Counted from the stretch's first letter, positions 7,759-17,464 are shown. The stretch: 33,743 nucleotides of DNA from Phyllobacterium sp. YR531 (GCF_000282595.1 NZ_AKIZ01000021.1:1-33743); one strand, 5' to 3'. Notes: generated by a model from the sequence alone, not told the origin. Numbers and translations are program-made.

Positions 7759-10002
7759 ATGACAACCGAAAAAGCAACCATCATCAGCTTCGTCATGAGC
7801 GGCGGTGTCGGCTCAAGACTTTGGCCATTGTCGCGCGAAGATTTTCCCAAGCAATTCCATAATTTGTCGGGGCAGGGCTCCATGCTCCTGCGCACTATCA
7901 AGCGTATGGCAGCACGCAGCGAGACCGCAGTTCCTGTTTATCTGCTCGCATCCGAGCGTCATTCGGACCGGATCAATCAGGACTTGGCGGGAATCGATCT
8001 TGCGGGCGGACGTCCCATCCTTGAGCCTATGGGGCGTAACACCGCTTCGGCGGTGGTGCTGGCGACCGAAGTAACATTGCGCGAGCACGGCGACGACCTG
8101 GTGCTGGTCGTGCCTTCGGATCACGAAATTACAACTGACCGCGATTTCTGGAATAGTGTTGAAGCGGGGGTCGATGCAGCCAAAGCAGGGCGCATTGTTG
8201 TGTTCGGTATCAAGCCGGATCGCCCTGAAACCGGATTTGGCTATATCGAAGTCGGCCCCGAAGACGCGCAGACGCGCGATGTCATACGCTTCGTCGAAAA
8301 GCCGAATGAAGAGACGGCAACGAAATATCTGGCATCAGGCAACTTCCTTTGGAATGCCGGTATTTTCCTGTTTCGTGCCAGTGTCATGCGCGATGCCTTC
8401 AGAAAGCATGCGGCGGAAATCTGGGACAAGGCCGTTGCGGCGCTGGATGAAGCGAGCACCAATATCTCCGGCACTTATCTGCCACATGATCTTTATGCCG
8501 CTGTGCCCTCCATATCCGTCGACTATGCCATCATGGAGCACGCAAAAGATATTGCGCTGGTGCCCGCGAAATTCCGCTGGAACGACCTCGGTTCCTGGCA
8601 GTCTCTGTTGGAGGTCGGGTCGGTTGATGGCAATGGTAACGTGCTCGTTGGCGATGTTGTCGCCATTGATTGCGAGCATAGCTATCTGCGTAGTGAGGGT
8701 CGATTGCTCTCGGCTGTTGGCTTGCGTGACACGGCTGTCGTTGCGACGGCAGATGCTACATTCGTCGCGCCTGTCAATGAGAGTCAAAATGTCAGGAAAA
8801 TTGTTGAACAGCTTGAAAAGACTGGCAGACTTGAAACGAAGTTTACGCCTTCACAGGATCGGCTTCCGCAGGTCGGCGCCTATGGCAATCGCGTGCGGCA
8901 CTGGCTTTTTGATGAAACGCTGCCACTCTGGTCAACAGTTGGCGTTGACACGCGTCATGGCGGTTTTCACGAAGCCATGTCTTTCGATGCCATCCCAATC
9001 AACAAGACCAAACGCATGCGGACTATGGCGCGGCAAATCTACGCCTTCGCCGTGGCCAAGGAAATGGGCTGGGATGGTCCCGCACAGGATCTTATCGAAC
9101 ATGGTCTGAGTTTCATCACCAAGGGGCGCACGGATCGTGGCGGCTGGGTAAAGACCTTTAATCCGGACGGCAGTGTCCTGGATGCCTCGGAAGACACTTA
9201 TGACCAGTCCTTCGTGCTGTTGGCGCTAGCCCACGCGCACAAGGCAGGACACCCGCAGGCATTGACACTTGCCACGGAAACCTTTGCCTTCATCGATGAA
9301 TATCTTGCGGATTCACGCATGACAGGTTTCCTCGAAATGCCCGATGACAAGGGTTTGCGGCGATCCAACCCGCATATGCATCTCCTGGAAGCATTTCTTG
9401 CCTGGTATAATGCGACGGGCAATCGCGATTATCTGCAACGTGCTGCGCGTATCGTCGATCTCTTCCGGCATCACATGTTCGATGCGGAGACGTGGACCCT
9501 CGGCGAATATTTCAGCAATGATTGGGATCGTGCGCCGGGCGAGCAGGGCGAATGGACAGAGCCGGGCCATCATTTCGAATGGGCGCATCTCCTGTCGGCA
9601 TTTGCCGCATCATCGGGACAGAAGGATGCAATCCGTTATGCGCGCAAGCTTTACGCTTCAGCTATTGCCAATGGTCTGAATCGTTCGACTGAACTTGCCT
9701 ATGGCGCGGTATCGCGGCATGGCTTGCCGCTTGATACGAATTCACGCAGCTGGCCGCAGACAGAAGCCGTGAAGGCCGCAATTGCGCTGGATGGCAATGG
9801 TGGACCTGATCTTAAGCCGGAAGTCGAAGCACGTGTGGGTCGCCTGTTCCGCTGGCATATCGAGCCAGCACCAAAGGGCTTGTGGATTGATCTTATCGAC
9901 CAGACAGGACGTGCCAAAGCCGAAGAGGTTCCAGCTTCGATCTTCTATCATCTGGTCAGTGCCCTGACGCAGTATGTGGATTATGTAGGTAAGCGGCCTT
10001 AA
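7759..10002 (+). CDS. Fusion: mannose-1-phosphate guanylyltransferase + AGE-family epimerase/isomerase
   Basis: This is a two-domain protein of 747 residues. The N-terminal half (about 8-355) is a ManC-type nucleotidyltransferase that makes GDP-mannose, with pyrophosphorylase motif GGVGSRLWPLSREDFPKQF near residue 15, then PMGRNTASA, VVPSDHEI, a FVEKPNEETA signature and NAGIFLF. The usual C-terminal cupin phosphomannose isomerase domain of ManC/AlgA is absent. In its place residues ~375-745 form an (alpha/alpha)6-barrel of the N-acylglucosamine 2-epimerase (AGE) family, with GGFHEAM, NPHMHLLEA and EPGHHFEWAHLL supplying the expected histidines. By inference the AGE half performs the mannose/fructose-type isomerisation that feeds the first half. 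Such GDP-mannose serves LPS core and O-polysaccharide. The start follows a GGGGAA stretch at short spacing. Transcribed divergently from tRNA-Pro. Confidence 0.93.
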   Translation: MTTEKATIISFVMSGGVGSRLWPLSREDFPKQFHNLSGQGSMLLRTIKRMAARSETAVPVYLLASERHSDRINQDLAGIDLAGGRPILEPMGRNTASAVVLATEVTLREHGDDLVLVVPSDHEITTDRDFWNSVEAGVDAAKAGRIVVFGIKPDRPETGFGYIEVGPEDAQTRDVIRFVEKPNEETATKYLASGNFLWNAGIFLFRASVMRDAFRKHAAEIWDKAVAALDEASTNISGTYLPHDLYAAVPSISVDYAIMEHAKDIALVPAKFRWNDLGSWQSLLEVGSVDGNGNVLVGDVVAIDCEHSYLRSEGRLLSAVGLRDTAVVATADATFVAPVNESQNVRKIVEQLEKTGRLETKFTPSQDRLPQVGAYGNRVRHWLFDETLPLWSTVGVDTRHGGFHEAMSFDAIPINKTKRMRTMARQIYAFAVAKEMGWDGPAQDLIEHGLSFITKGRTDRGGWVKTFNPDGSVLDASEDTYDQSFVLLALAHAHKAGHPQALTLATETFAFIDEYLADSRMTGFLEMPDDKGLRRSNPHMHLLEAFLAWYNATGNRDYLQRAARIVDLFRHHMFDAETWTLGEYFSNDWDRAPGEQGEWTEPGHHFEWAHLLSAFAASSGQKDAIRYARKLYASAIANGLNRSTELAYGAVSRHGLPLDTNSRSWPQTEAVKAAIALDGNGGPDLKPEVEARVGRLFRWHIEPAPKGLWIDLIDQTGRAKAEEVPASIFYHLVSALTQYVDYVGKRP

Positions 10003-10023
10003 TAGGGTTTGCAGAATATTCAC

Positions 10024-10157
10024 GCGTGGTTCGACGGGGCTCACCATGAGGAAGGTTGAGGATTGCAGGGAAATGGTTCTGCCACCGCGCAGTGCTATCT
10101 CGCAGCTTGCTATGCAGCCCAACCACCTTCCTCATGGTGAGCCCCGTCGAACCACGC
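10024..10157. repeat. 33-bp perfect inverted repeat, palindromic repetitive-element candidate
   Basis: Two 33-nt arms (10024-10056 and 10125-10157) are exact reverse complements, beginning GCGTGGTTCGACGGGG, and are separated by 68 nt. Each arm also contains an imperfect inner hairpin (CGTGGT with ACCATG). The element fills the gap between the convergent ManC-AGE fusion and betB. RNA from either side would form a long stem, so it could end or stabilise both transcripts. It resembles the short palindromic intergenic elements of Brucella and rhizobia, but I could not verify a family. Confidence 0.85.
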
Positions 10158-10180
10158 ATGAGGGAGGTGCAAATCTATCC

Positions 10181-11644
10181 TCAATAAGGACTTTCCACGT
10201 TGCCGGTCTCAACATAGACTGATTTGATCTGGCTGTAATGGTACAGCGCAGCCAGACCGTTTTCGCGGCCAACGCCCGACTGCTTAAAGCCACCGAAGGG
10301 CATTTCCACCGGCGCAAGATTATAGGTATTGATCCAGCACGTTCCGGCTTTGAGCTGACTGATTACGCGGTGTGCACGGGACAGATCCTTGGTGAAAACA
10401 CCTGCCGAAAGCCCGAATTCTGAATCATTGGCACGGGCAACGACTTCCTCCTCGTCGGTGAAGTCCAACACGGCCATGACCGGTCCGAAAATTTCCTCGC
10501 GGGCGATCACCATGTCGTCAGTGACGTTGGTGAAAATGGTGGGTTCGACGAAACAGCCACCTTCAAAACCCTGCATCTGCGGCACGCCGCCACCGAAATG
10601 CAATGTTGCGCCTTCAGCTTTGCCCTTCTTGATGTAAGACACAACCTTGTCGCGCTGTGCTGCATTGACGAGCGGACCAAGATGAATTTCCGGATCAAGT
10701 GGATCACCAAGGCGGATGGCTTTTGTGCGGGTCGTCAGCCGGTCAAGGAATTGATCCTTGATGCCGCTTTGCACGAAGACGCGGGTGCCGTTGGAGCAGA
10801 CCTGTCCGGTCGAATAGAAATTACCGAGAAGCGCGCCGCCAACAGCGTTTTCCACGTCCGCATCGTCAAAGATGATCAGAGGGGATTTGCCGCCAAGCTC
10901 CATTGTGGCGTGCTTCATGTGGGAGCCAGCCTGCGCAAGGACGCGCTTGCCGGTAGGCACGGAGCCGGTGAGCGAGACTTTGGCAACCAGCGGATGGTCA
11001 ACGAGCTGCGAGCCAACATCGCCAAAGCCTTGAACGACGTTGAATAATCCGTCTGGCAAGCCAGCTTCCTTGTAGACCTCGGCTAGTGCCAAAGCAGAAA
11101 GCGGTGTGTTCTCGGACGGCTTGAAAATCATGGCATTGCCCGCTGCCAAAGCCGGAGCGGATTTCCAGCCTGCACCCTGAATGGGATAATTCCACGCGCC
11201 GATGCCAACGCAGACGCCCAGTGCTTCGCGGCGCGTATAGGCGTAGGAACCGCCAAGCTCGATCATCTCGCCATTGAAACCGGCAATGATCCCGCCATAG
11301 AACTCCAGCGCATCGGCCGCAGATGCTGGATCGGCGACGAGGGTTTCCTGAATGGCCTTGCCGGTATCCAGCGTTTCGATCCTGGCAATCTCTTCGTTGC
11401 GGGCCCGAAGAATATCAGCAGCGCGGCGCAGAATGCGGCCACGCTCCACAGGCTTCAAGGCCGCCCATGCGGGTTGAGCCGCCGCCGCCGCCTGTACAGC
11501 TTGTTCAATAAGGGCCGGTGTGGCGCCGAACAGCCTGGCGATGATTTCGCCGGTGGCCGGATAATTCACGTCGAGCGGCTTTCCAGCCTTGTCTTCAACA
11601 AAGCGGCCATTGATGAAATGCGATGCCTTTGGCTGCGCGCGCAT
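10181..11644 (-). CDS. betB: Betaine-aldehyde dehydrogenase
   Basis: BetB oxidises betaine aldehyde to glycine betaine with NAD(P)+, the last step of osmoprotectant synthesis from choline. The 487-residue protein is a full-length aldehyde dehydrogenase: NAD-binding region with [10 protein letters not shown] (about 147-156) and [22 protein letters not shown], general base E249 in MELGGKSP, catalytic C283 in [12 protein letters not shown], and the C-terminal [16 protein letters not shown]. An AAGGAG ribosome site precedes the ATG. It lies 45 nt downstream of betA at the end of the betI-betC-betA-betB operon. The BetI operator upstream of betI should control it. Confidence 0.96.
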   Translation of the reverse strand: MRAQPKASHFINGRFVEDKAGKPLDVNYPATGEIIARLFGATPALIEQAVQAAAAAQPAWAALKPVERGRILRRAADILRARNEEIARIETLDTGKAIQETLVADPASAADALEFYGGIIAGFNGEMIELGGSYAYTRREALGVCVGIGAWNYPIQGAGWKSAPALAAGNAMIFKPSENTPLSALALAEVYKEAGLPDGLFNVVQGFGDVGSQLVDHPLVAKVSLTGSVPTGKRVLAQAGSHMKHATMELGGKSPLIIFDDADVENAVGGALLGNFYSTGQVCSNGTRVFVQSGIKDQFLDRLTTRTKAIRLGDPLDPEIHLGPLVNAAQRDKVVSYIKKGKAEGATLHFGGGVPQMQGFEGGCFVEPTIFTNVTDDMVIAREEIFGPVMAVLDFTDEEEVVARANDSEFGLSAGVFTKDLSRAHRVISQLKAGTCWINTYNLAPVEMPFGGFKQSGVGRENGLAALYHYSQIKSVYVETGNVESPY

Positions 11645-11689
11645 GATGTTCTCCTTGAATTATATAATTAGCATAATGGCATTGCAGCA

Positions 11690-13339
11690 TCATCGATCAC
11701 TCACTTCCCAGCGTGGATTGATCCAAGGCTCCTGATTAGAGCGGGGCAGTGGGTCGCGACCAAGAATATGATCCGAGGCCTTTTCGCCAGTCATGATGGA
11801 TGGGCCATTGAGATTGCCGTTGGTTACGCGTGGGAAAATCGATGAATCTGCAACGCGAAGTCCTTCAACGCCAATCACACGGCACTGCGGATCGACGACA
11901 GCCATGGGATCGCTTGCCGCCCCCATCTTGCAGGTGCCACAGGGATGGAAAGCGCTTTCCGCATGTTCGCGCAGGAAGTCATCAATCTCATCGTCTGATT
12001 GCACGTGAGCCCCCGGAGAAATTTCGCGGCCCCGATAAGGCGTCAAGGCTGCCTGCCCGAAAATTTCACGCGTCAGCCTGACCGCATGGCGAAAATCCGT
12101 CCAGTCGTCCGGATGTGACATGTAGTTGAACAGGATTTTTGGTTTTTCGAACGGATCAGAAGAGCGTAGCGTAACACTACCGCGAGATTTTGAACGCATG
12201 GGGCCAACATGGGCTTGAAAGCCATGCCCCTTGGCCGCAGCCTTGCCATCATAGCGAATTGCGGCAGGCAGGAAGTGGTACTGGATATCAGGATAATCGA
12301 CGCCGGGTTTGGAACGGACAAAAGCAGCAGATTCAAAATGGTTGGTCGCACCATCGCCAGTCTTGAAGAACAGCCATTGCGCGCCGATCAGACCTTTGGA
12401 AAACAGACCGAGCTTGGAATTCAGCGTTATGGGTTTCAGGCTTTCCTGCTGGATATAGACTTCCATGTGATCCTGCAGATTCTGGCCCACACCGGGCCGG
12501 TCTGCAATAACATCGATGCCATGTTCTTTCAGGTGAGCAGATGGGCCGATACCCGACAGCATGAGCAGCTTTGGCGAATTGATCGATGAGGCCGCGATGA
12601 TGACCTCACGCCGCGCGCGAATGGTCTCAACCTTACCGCGCCGGGTGATCTCAACACCGACAGCACGTTGATTCTCGATAACCACCCGCCGCGCAAAGCC
12701 ATTGACGAGATTCACATTTCGGCGTTTCAGGGCAGGGCGAAGATAGGCATTGGCAGCAGACCAGCGGCGGCCATTATGGATGGTCTGTTCCATGGGCCCA
12801 AAGCCTTCCTGCTTTGAACCATTATAGTCCTCTGTGACTTCAAACCCCGCTTCCTGTCCTGCTTTGACAAAGGCGTGAAACAGGGGATTGTCGCGCCGTC
12901 CGCGCTGGACATGCAGCGGGCCATCCGTGCCGCGCCACCCGGCTTCGCCGCCATGGGAATGTTCCATGCGCTTGAAGTAGGGCAGTACATCCGCATAGGA
13001 CCATCCAGCCGCGCCGCTTTCTGCCCAGTGGTCAAAGTCGCGGGCGTGGCCGCGCACATAGACCATGCCGTTGATGGAGGATGAGCCGCCAATAACCTTG
13101 CCTCGTGGTGTTACCAGCGTGCGTCCACCCAGATGCGGCTCAGGCTCGGAAGTGAAACCCCAATCATAGGTGCTCATGTTCATTGGAAAGGAGAGGGCTG
13201 CCGGCATCTGGATAAACGGGCCGATATCTGTGCCACCAAACTCAATGACGATTACCGAATATTTCCCGTCTTCCGACAGGCGATATGCCATTGCAGAGCC
13301 TGCCGAACCTGAACCGATAATGACGAAATCTGCTTCCAC
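11690..13339 (-). CDS. betA: Choline dehydrogenase (FAD)
   Basis: BetA is a membrane-associated GMC-family flavoprotein that oxidises choline to betaine aldehyde. I chose the GTG at 13339, giving 549 residues and the standard N-terminus [14 protein letters not shown], preceded by a GAGAGA ribosome site. The frame is open further, to 13387, but that would overlap betC and add an unrelated tail. Visible are the dinucleotide motif GSGSAG, the GMC signature around [14 protein letters not shown], a second signature ([16 protein letters not shown]), and the C-terminal catalytic-site region with [10 protein letters not shown] and [12 protein letters not shown]. It follows betC with only 7 nt between. 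Family and length match well. Confidence 0.96.
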   Translation of the reverse strand: MEADFVIIGSGSAGSAMAYRLSEDGKYSVIVIEFGGTDIGPFIQMPAALSFPMNMSTYDWGFTSEPEPHLGGRTLVTPRGKVIGGSSSINGMVYVRGHARDFDHWAESGAAGWSYADVLPYFKRMEHSHGGEAGWRGTDGPLHVQRGRRDNPLFHAFVKAGQEAGFEVTEDYNGSKQEGFGPMEQTIHNGRRWSAANAYLRPALKRRNVNLVNGFARRVVIENQRAVGVEITRRGKVETIRARREVIIAASSINSPKLLMLSGIGPSAHLKEHGIDVIADRPGVGQNLQDHMEVYIQQESLKPITLNSKLGLFSKGLIGAQWLFFKTGDGATNHFESAAFVRSKPGVDYPDIQYHFLPAAIRYDGKAAAKGHGFQAHVGPMRSKSRGSVTLRSSDPFEKPKILFNYMSHPDDWTDFRHAVRLTREIFGQAALTPYRGREISPGAHVQSDDEIDDFLREHAESAFHPCGTCKMGAASDPMAVVDPQCRVIGVEGLRVADSSIFPRVTNGNLNGPSIMTGEKASDHILGRDPLPRSNQEPWINPRWEVSDR

Positions 13340-13346
13340 GATTCTC

Positions 13347-14867
13347 TCACTCGCCGCGCGGAAAGCGGGCGTTCTCTTCCAGAACATTCAAATCCATGTG
13401 ATTGCGCATGTAGCGCTCTGAAGCTTTTTGCAGCGGCTGATAATCCCATGGATAATAGGAACCGTTGCGCAATGCTTCGTAGACGACCCAGCGACGCGCT
13501 TGACTTTCCCGCACGGCGGCATCGAAGGCCTCGATGTTCCAACGCGCACGTACTTTGGCTGTGAACTCAGTCACCAATTCAGCAAAGACGGGGTCACCTG
13601 CAAGATTGATCAACTCATGGGGATCTGATTCAAGATCAAAGAGTTGCGGTGGATCTATCTCACAATGCACGAACTTGTATTTGTCGGTACGTATGCAGAC
13701 GAGAGGCGCGTTTGAGCCCTCGGCAGCATATTCCATCAGCACAGGGCCCTTGCGATCATTGCCGCTGAAGAGCGGTGTCAAATCCTCGCCATCGGTCCAT
13801 GGAAGAATCTCGGCAATGTCGATACCAGCAAGCGCGCCAAGCGTCGGGTTGATGTCGAGCGTCGATACGGGTTGGCTGATCAGTTGCGGGGTGATGCCCT
13901 TGCCTGCAATCATCAGTGGCACACGTGCAGAACCCTCGAAAAAGTTCATCTTGAACCACAATCCGCGCTCACCCAGCATGTCGCCATGGTCGGACGTGAA
14001 AACGATAATCGTATCGTCAAGCATACGGGTCGTTTCAAGGGTTTCGAGAAGTTCTCCCACCTTGTCATCGACATAGGTGATATTGGCCAGATAGCCTTGG
14101 CGTGCGCGGCGTACCTGCTCAGGCGTGATATCGAATGCGCCATGATCGCAGGCTTGCAACAGGCGTTGCGAATGCGGGTCCTGATCATCGAACGGGATCG
14201 CGCCTACCGAGGGATTGAGCGCCAGTGAATTCTCGTACAGGTCCCAATATTTGCGTCGCGCAACATAGGGGTCATGCGGATGAGTAAACGAGACTGTCAG
14301 ACACCATGGGCGGCGCGCCGCATCGTCGGAATCGCGCGATAATTGGTACAGCTTCTGACGTGCATGAAATGCAACTTCGTCATCATATTCCATCTGGTTG
14401 GTGATTTCGGCAACGCCAGCGCCAGTTACCGAGCCAAGATTGTGATACCACCAATCGATACGTTCGCCGGGCTTGCGATAATCCGGCGTCCAGCCGAAAT
14501 CAGCTGGGTAAATGTCAGTTGTCAGACGCTCTTCCAGGCCATGCAATTGATCCGGGCCGACAAAGTGCATCTTGCCGGACAGGCCAGTGTAGTATCCGGC
14601 GCGGCGCAGATGATGGGCATAGGTCGGGATATCAGAGGCAAATTCCGCCGCATTGTCATAAACGCGAGTGCGCGATGGCAATTGGCCGGACATCAGTGAA
14701 GCACGGGCAGGGGCACAAAGCGGCGAAGCGGTATAGGTATTGGCAAAGCGCACAGACCTCGCAGCCAAGGCTTTGAGATGCGGTGCATGGATGAAATCGG
14801 CAGGGCCATCCGGAAACAGTGTGCCGTTCAGCTGATCAACCATGATGATGAGGATGTTGGGCTTCAT
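13347..14867 (-). CDS. betC: Choline-sulfatase
   Basis: BetC hydrolyses choline-O-sulfate to choline and sulfate, feeding BetA. The 506-residue protein is an alkaline-phosphatase-fold sulfatase: [12 protein letters not shown] near the N-terminus carries the metal-binding aspartate, and the sulfatase signature [19 protein letters not shown] holds C51, the residue expected to be converted to formylglycine (core C-x-P-x-R). Further on are [18 protein letters not shown] and [12 protein letters not shown] (metal and substrate ligands), and a C-terminal choline-sulfatase region. Its ATG overlaps the betI stop (ATGA), so it is translationally coupled to the repressor gene. A formylglycine-generating enzyme is not seen in the window. 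Confidence 0.95.
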   Translation of the reverse strand: MKPNILIIMVDQLNGTLFPDGPADFIHAPHLKALAARSVRFANTYTASPLCAPARASLMSGQLPSRTRVYDNAAEFASDIPTYAHHLRRAGYYTGLSGKMHFVGPDQLHGLEERLTTDIYPADFGWTPDYRKPGERIDWWYHNLGSVTGAGVAEITNQMEYDDEVAFHARQKLYQLSRDSDDAARRPWCLTVSFTHPHDPYVARRKYWDLYENSLALNPSVGAIPFDDQDPHSQRLLQACDHGAFDITPEQVRRARQGYLANITYVDDKVGELLETLETTRMLDDTIIVFTSDHGDMLGERGLWFKMNFFEGSARVPLMIAGKGITPQLISQPVSTLDINPTLGALAGIDIAEILPWTDGEDLTPLFSGNDRKGPVLMEYAAEGSNAPLVCIRTDKYKFVHCEIDPPQLFDLESDPHELINLAGDPVFAELVTEFTAKVRARWNIEAFDAAVRESQARRWVVYEALRNGSYYPWDYQPLQKASERYMRNHMDLNVLEENARFPRGE

Positions 14868-15475
14868 GCGGATGCTCTTGAGTATTTGGCAGGATTGGCT
14901 GCAGCAAGTTTTGTGGTCACATAATCTTCCACGAGGGCAATGGCGCTCGCTGCCTCAGGCGCGCCATTGCGTAGCGCGTGGCGGATATAGAGCCCGTCAA
15001 TCATCGCGCCTGTACCTTCCGCGATCTGGAGGGCAGTCTGACGGTCTGTCAGCTGCTGCAAAGCATAGGCGAGGTTTGAATGCATGCGCCTTGCATAGAC
15101 CCGCAGCAGGCGGCGCGTTTCGTCTGACTGCTGTGCATGCACATAGAAGGTGAGCCAAGCCGCAATCGTTTGTGGTGCGAACTGCGCTGCAGAAAAGTTG
15201 ACTGCAATAACGGCGGCGATGCGCGCGGCGGGCGTATGCGCGCCATGAAGGGCGCTGAGGAGATCCTGCCCGAGTTCATTGAGCAAATGCCGCATGGTTG
15301 CGAGGATCAATTGCTCTTTGCCGCCGAAATAGTGATGTGCCAAGGCAGCCGACACGCCCGCTTCCTGCGCGATCTGTGCGACAGTTACATCCAACGAACC
15401 GCGCTCACCGATGGTGCGGATAGCGGCATCAATCAGCGCCCGCTTACGCAGTGGCTCCATTCCAATTTTTGGCAT
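14864..15475 (-). CDS. betI: Choline-responsive transcriptional repressor (TetR family)
   Basis: BetI is a TetR-family repressor of the bet genes that is released by choline. I start at ATG 15475, giving 203 residues and the usual N-terminus [19 protein letters not shown], with GAGGAAGGA upstream. The frame extends to 15526 but would run through the operator. The helix-turn-helix lies at about residues 27-50 ([20 protein letters not shown]). The remainder is the ligand-binding helical domain, with LYIRHALR near the C-terminus. It is the first gene of the minus-strand operon, followed with a 4-nt overlap by betC. Autoregulation is expected because the palindrome at 15504-15529 lies in its promoter. 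Confidence 0.95.
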   Translation of the reverse strand: MPKIGMEPLRKRALIDAAIRTIGERGSLDVTVAQIAQEAGVSAALAHHYFGGKEQLILATMRHLLNELGQDLLSALHGAHTPAARIAAVIAVNFSAAQFAPQTIAAWLTFYVHAQQSDETRRLLRVYARRMHSNLAYALQQLTDRQTALQIAEGTGAMIDGLYIRHALRNGAPEAASAIALVEDYVTTKLAAANPAKYSRASA

Positions 15476-15497
15476 GAAAGTTCCTTCCTCAACGCCA

Positions 15498-15540
15498 AGA
15501 TTATTATTGATTGACTGATCAATCAATAAAAAAATTATGT
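15498..15540. promoter_or_regulatory. BetI-type operator within divergent betI/thiolase promoters
   Basis: A 26-bp palindrome occupies 15504-15529, with arms TTATTGATTGA and TCAATCAATAA around CTGA. It agrees with the known BetI recognition pattern (TTGATTGA...TCAATCAA). On the minus strand, TTGATT (15526-15521) and TAATCT (15503-15498) are spaced 17 bp and make a plausible betI promoter. On the plus strand, TTGACT (15511-15516) with AATTAT or ATTATG at about 15533-15539 gives a plausible thiolase promoter. Both -35 elements lie inside the palindrome. The -10/-35 calls are by eye. Confidence 0.8.
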
Positions 15541-15627
15541 GAAATTTACGTATTTATACGGCATTTACCTTCAAGCCACGCAGGTTCATGCTTAACTCAA
15601 GGACAGGACATTTTGTGGAGGAATGAA

Positions 15628-16794
15628 ATGACAGCCTGCATCGTTGGTTGGTCGCATTTGCCCTTTGGCAAGCTTGAAAGCGAAACGGTCGAAACATTGA
15701 TTGTGAAAGCGGCGCTGGGCGCGCTTGAACATGCGGGCATCGGCCCGGAAGATGTTGATGAAATTGTATTGGGTCACTTCAATGCAGGTTTTTCGCCGCA
15801 GGATTTCACTGCAAGTCTGGTGCTGCAGGCGAGCGATGCTTTCCGTTTCAAGCCTGCTACACGCGTTGAAAACGCCTGCGCAACCGGTTCTGCTGCCGTG
15901 CATCAGGGTATCAAGACAATTCGTGCCGGTGCGGCAAAGGTGGTGCTTGTCGTTGGTGTCGAGAAAATGACATCGACGCCCGGCCCGGAGATTGGCAAGA
16001 ACCTTCTGAAGGCTTCTTACCTGCCGGAAGAGGGTGACATTCCCGCTGGCTTTGCCGGCGTGTTTGGGCAGATTGCAGCCGCGTATTTCCAGAAATACGG
16101 TGATCAGTCGGACGCTCTGGCGGCTATTGCAGCCAAGAACCACAAGAATGGCGTCAATAATCCATATGCGCAAATGCGCAAGGATCTTGGCTATGATTTC
16201 TGCCGTCAGGAAAGCGAGAAAAATCCCTTTGTTGCCGGTCCTTTGAAGCGCACTGATTGCTCACTGGTATCTGATGGCGCTGCCGCTTTGGTGCTGACCG
16301 ATACACAGACGGCATTGAAGATGCGCCGAGCGGTGGCGTTCCGTGCTGCCGCCCACGTGCAGGATTTCCTGCCAATCTCCAAGCGCGACATATTGCAGTT
16401 TGAAGGCTGTGCAGAAGGTTGGAAACGAGCGCTCAATCAGGCGGGGGTATCGATTGATGATCTGTCATTCGTTGAAACCCATGATTGCTTCACCATTGCT
16501 GAATTGATCGAATATGAGGCAATGGGATTGGCAAAGCCGGGGCAGGGAGCCAAGGTTGCGCTTGAAGGCCAGACAGCCATGGGCGGACGCCTGCCGGTCA
16601 ATCCATCCGGCGGCCTGAAAGCCAAGGGACATCCCATTGGGGCAAGCGGTGTATCAATGCACGTACTTTCGTCAATGCAGCTGACCGGCGAGGCGGGCGG
16701 CATTCAGGTGCCGGATGCGAAGCTGGCAGGCATTTTCAACATGGGTGGCGCTGCTGTCGCCAACTATGTTTCAGTGCTCGAGCGGATCAAGTAG
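15628..16794 (+). CDS. SCP2-type thiolase (acetyl-CoA acetyltransferase family)
   Basis: This 388-residue thiolase-fold enzyme belongs to the SCP2/SCPx-like group. C84 in ENACATGSAA is the nucleophile. The HDCF motif (H285-C287) supplies the second cysteine, as in SCP2 thiolases, and GHPIGASG holds H335. The C-terminal block reads NMGGAAVANY rather than the classical CxGG form. The start ATG 15628 follows GGAGGAATGAA; the frame is open to 15511 but passes through the operator. It is divergent from betI and shares its control region, hinting at a role in betaine- or carnitine-related acyl-CoA metabolism. That role is inference; the substrate cannot be read from sequence. Its last 8 nt overlap the convergent methyltransferase gene. 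Confidence 0.9.
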   Translation: MTACIVGWSHLPFGKLESETVETLIVKAALGALEHAGIGPEDVDEIVLGHFNAGFSPQDFTASLVLQASDAFRFKPATRVENACATGSAAVHQGIKTIRAGAAKVVLVVGVEKMTSTPGPEIGKNLLKASYLPEEGDIPAGFAGVFGQIAAAYFQKYGDQSDALAAIAAKNHKNGVNNPYAQMRKDLGYDFCRQESEKNPFVAGPLKRTDCSLVSDGAAALVLTDTQTALKMRRAVAFRAAAHVQDFLPISKRDILQFEGCAEGWKRALNQAGVSIDDLSFVETHDCFTIAELIEYEAMGLAKPGQGAKVALEGQTAMGGRLPVNPSGGLKAKGHPIGASGVSMHVLSSMQLTGEAGGIQVPDAKLAGIFNMGGAAVANYVSVLERIK

Positions 16795-17464
16795 GTTTAT
16801 AGCCAACCCATCCTTTGAACGTCAGGGCGGCATAAAACAGCTCGATATTGGAGAACCCTGCCTCACGGAGCAGGGCCTCATCCTGTTCAGGTGAAAGCAC
16901 AGGCAATCGCTCTTTCATCGCCTTGATGCTGTTTTCAGATTGAGCATCCGGCACTCCCGACATAGCGCCGAATGCAGCATAGCGTGCGAGCCACCTATCG
17001 AGCTCCCTATCCTTGTTGGGAAAGCTGTGGTGGGCCACGACAAAGGGCGCGCCGGGTTTCAGTCTACGCCAGACCTCACGTAACGTTTGCAACCGCTCCT
17101 GCTCCGGCAGGAAGTGAAGTGTAAGAAGGCAGGCCGCAGCATCAAACGGACCTTCCGGTGCGCTGTCGATATAACCCTCGTGGAATTCAGCGCGAGAAGC
17201 CAGTGCGCCGAGGTTTACGGTGGCCAGGTGAAGCATCTCGGCTGACGGATCAACGCCGGAAAAGCGCCAATCCGGATGCATCTCAGCCAGCACTTTCAAT
17301 TCCATTCCACCGCCAGCTCCAAGCACCAGAATACGCGCATCAACAGGAGCGCGCTCGGCCAGAAGCAACCCTGTCATCTGATGGAGATGGCGGAGCCCCG
17401 GTACAATACGTTCGGTTCTTGCAACATACTTCGAAACAGCATCGGGATCGGAAAAGGACGACAT
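16787..17464 (-). CDS. Class I SAM-dependent methyltransferase
   Basis: This 225-residue protein has a Rossmann-type methyltransferase domain with motif I at ILVLGAGGGMELKVL (about 44-58), the acidic end of strand 2 in FSGVDPSAEML, and motif IV-like FDAAACLLTLHFL. The start ATG 17464 is preceded by AAGGAG at good spacing; the frame is open to 17533 without a ribosome site. The substrate is unknown. Small-molecule methylation is likelier than DNA or rRNA methylation, because no NPPY or equivalent motif is seen. It overlaps the thiolase end by 8 nt. A palindrome in its promoter (17538-17556) suggests a dedicated regulator. Confidence 0.85.
   Translation of the reverse strand: MSSFSDPDAVSKYVARTERIVPGLRHLHQMTGLLLAERAPVDARILVLGAGGGMELKVLAEMHPDWRFSGVDPSAEMLHLATVNLGALASRAEFHEGYIDSAPEGPFDAAACLLTLHFLPEQERLQTLREVWRRLKPGAPFVVAHHSFPNKDRELDRWLARYAAFGAMSGVPDAQSENSIKAMKERLPVLSPEQDEALLREAGFSNIELFYAALTFKGWVGYKPT

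Noticed and set aside
8156-9109. 317-codon plus-strand ORF in another frame of the ManC-AGE gene
   Set aside because: Cysteine-, methionine- and serine-rich out-of-frame translation typical of a shadow; the overlapping frame holds clear motifs.
13340-13387. Upstream ATG start for betA
   Set aside because: It would overlap betC and add a tail foreign to BetA; the GTG at 13339 has a ribosome site and the standard N-terminus.
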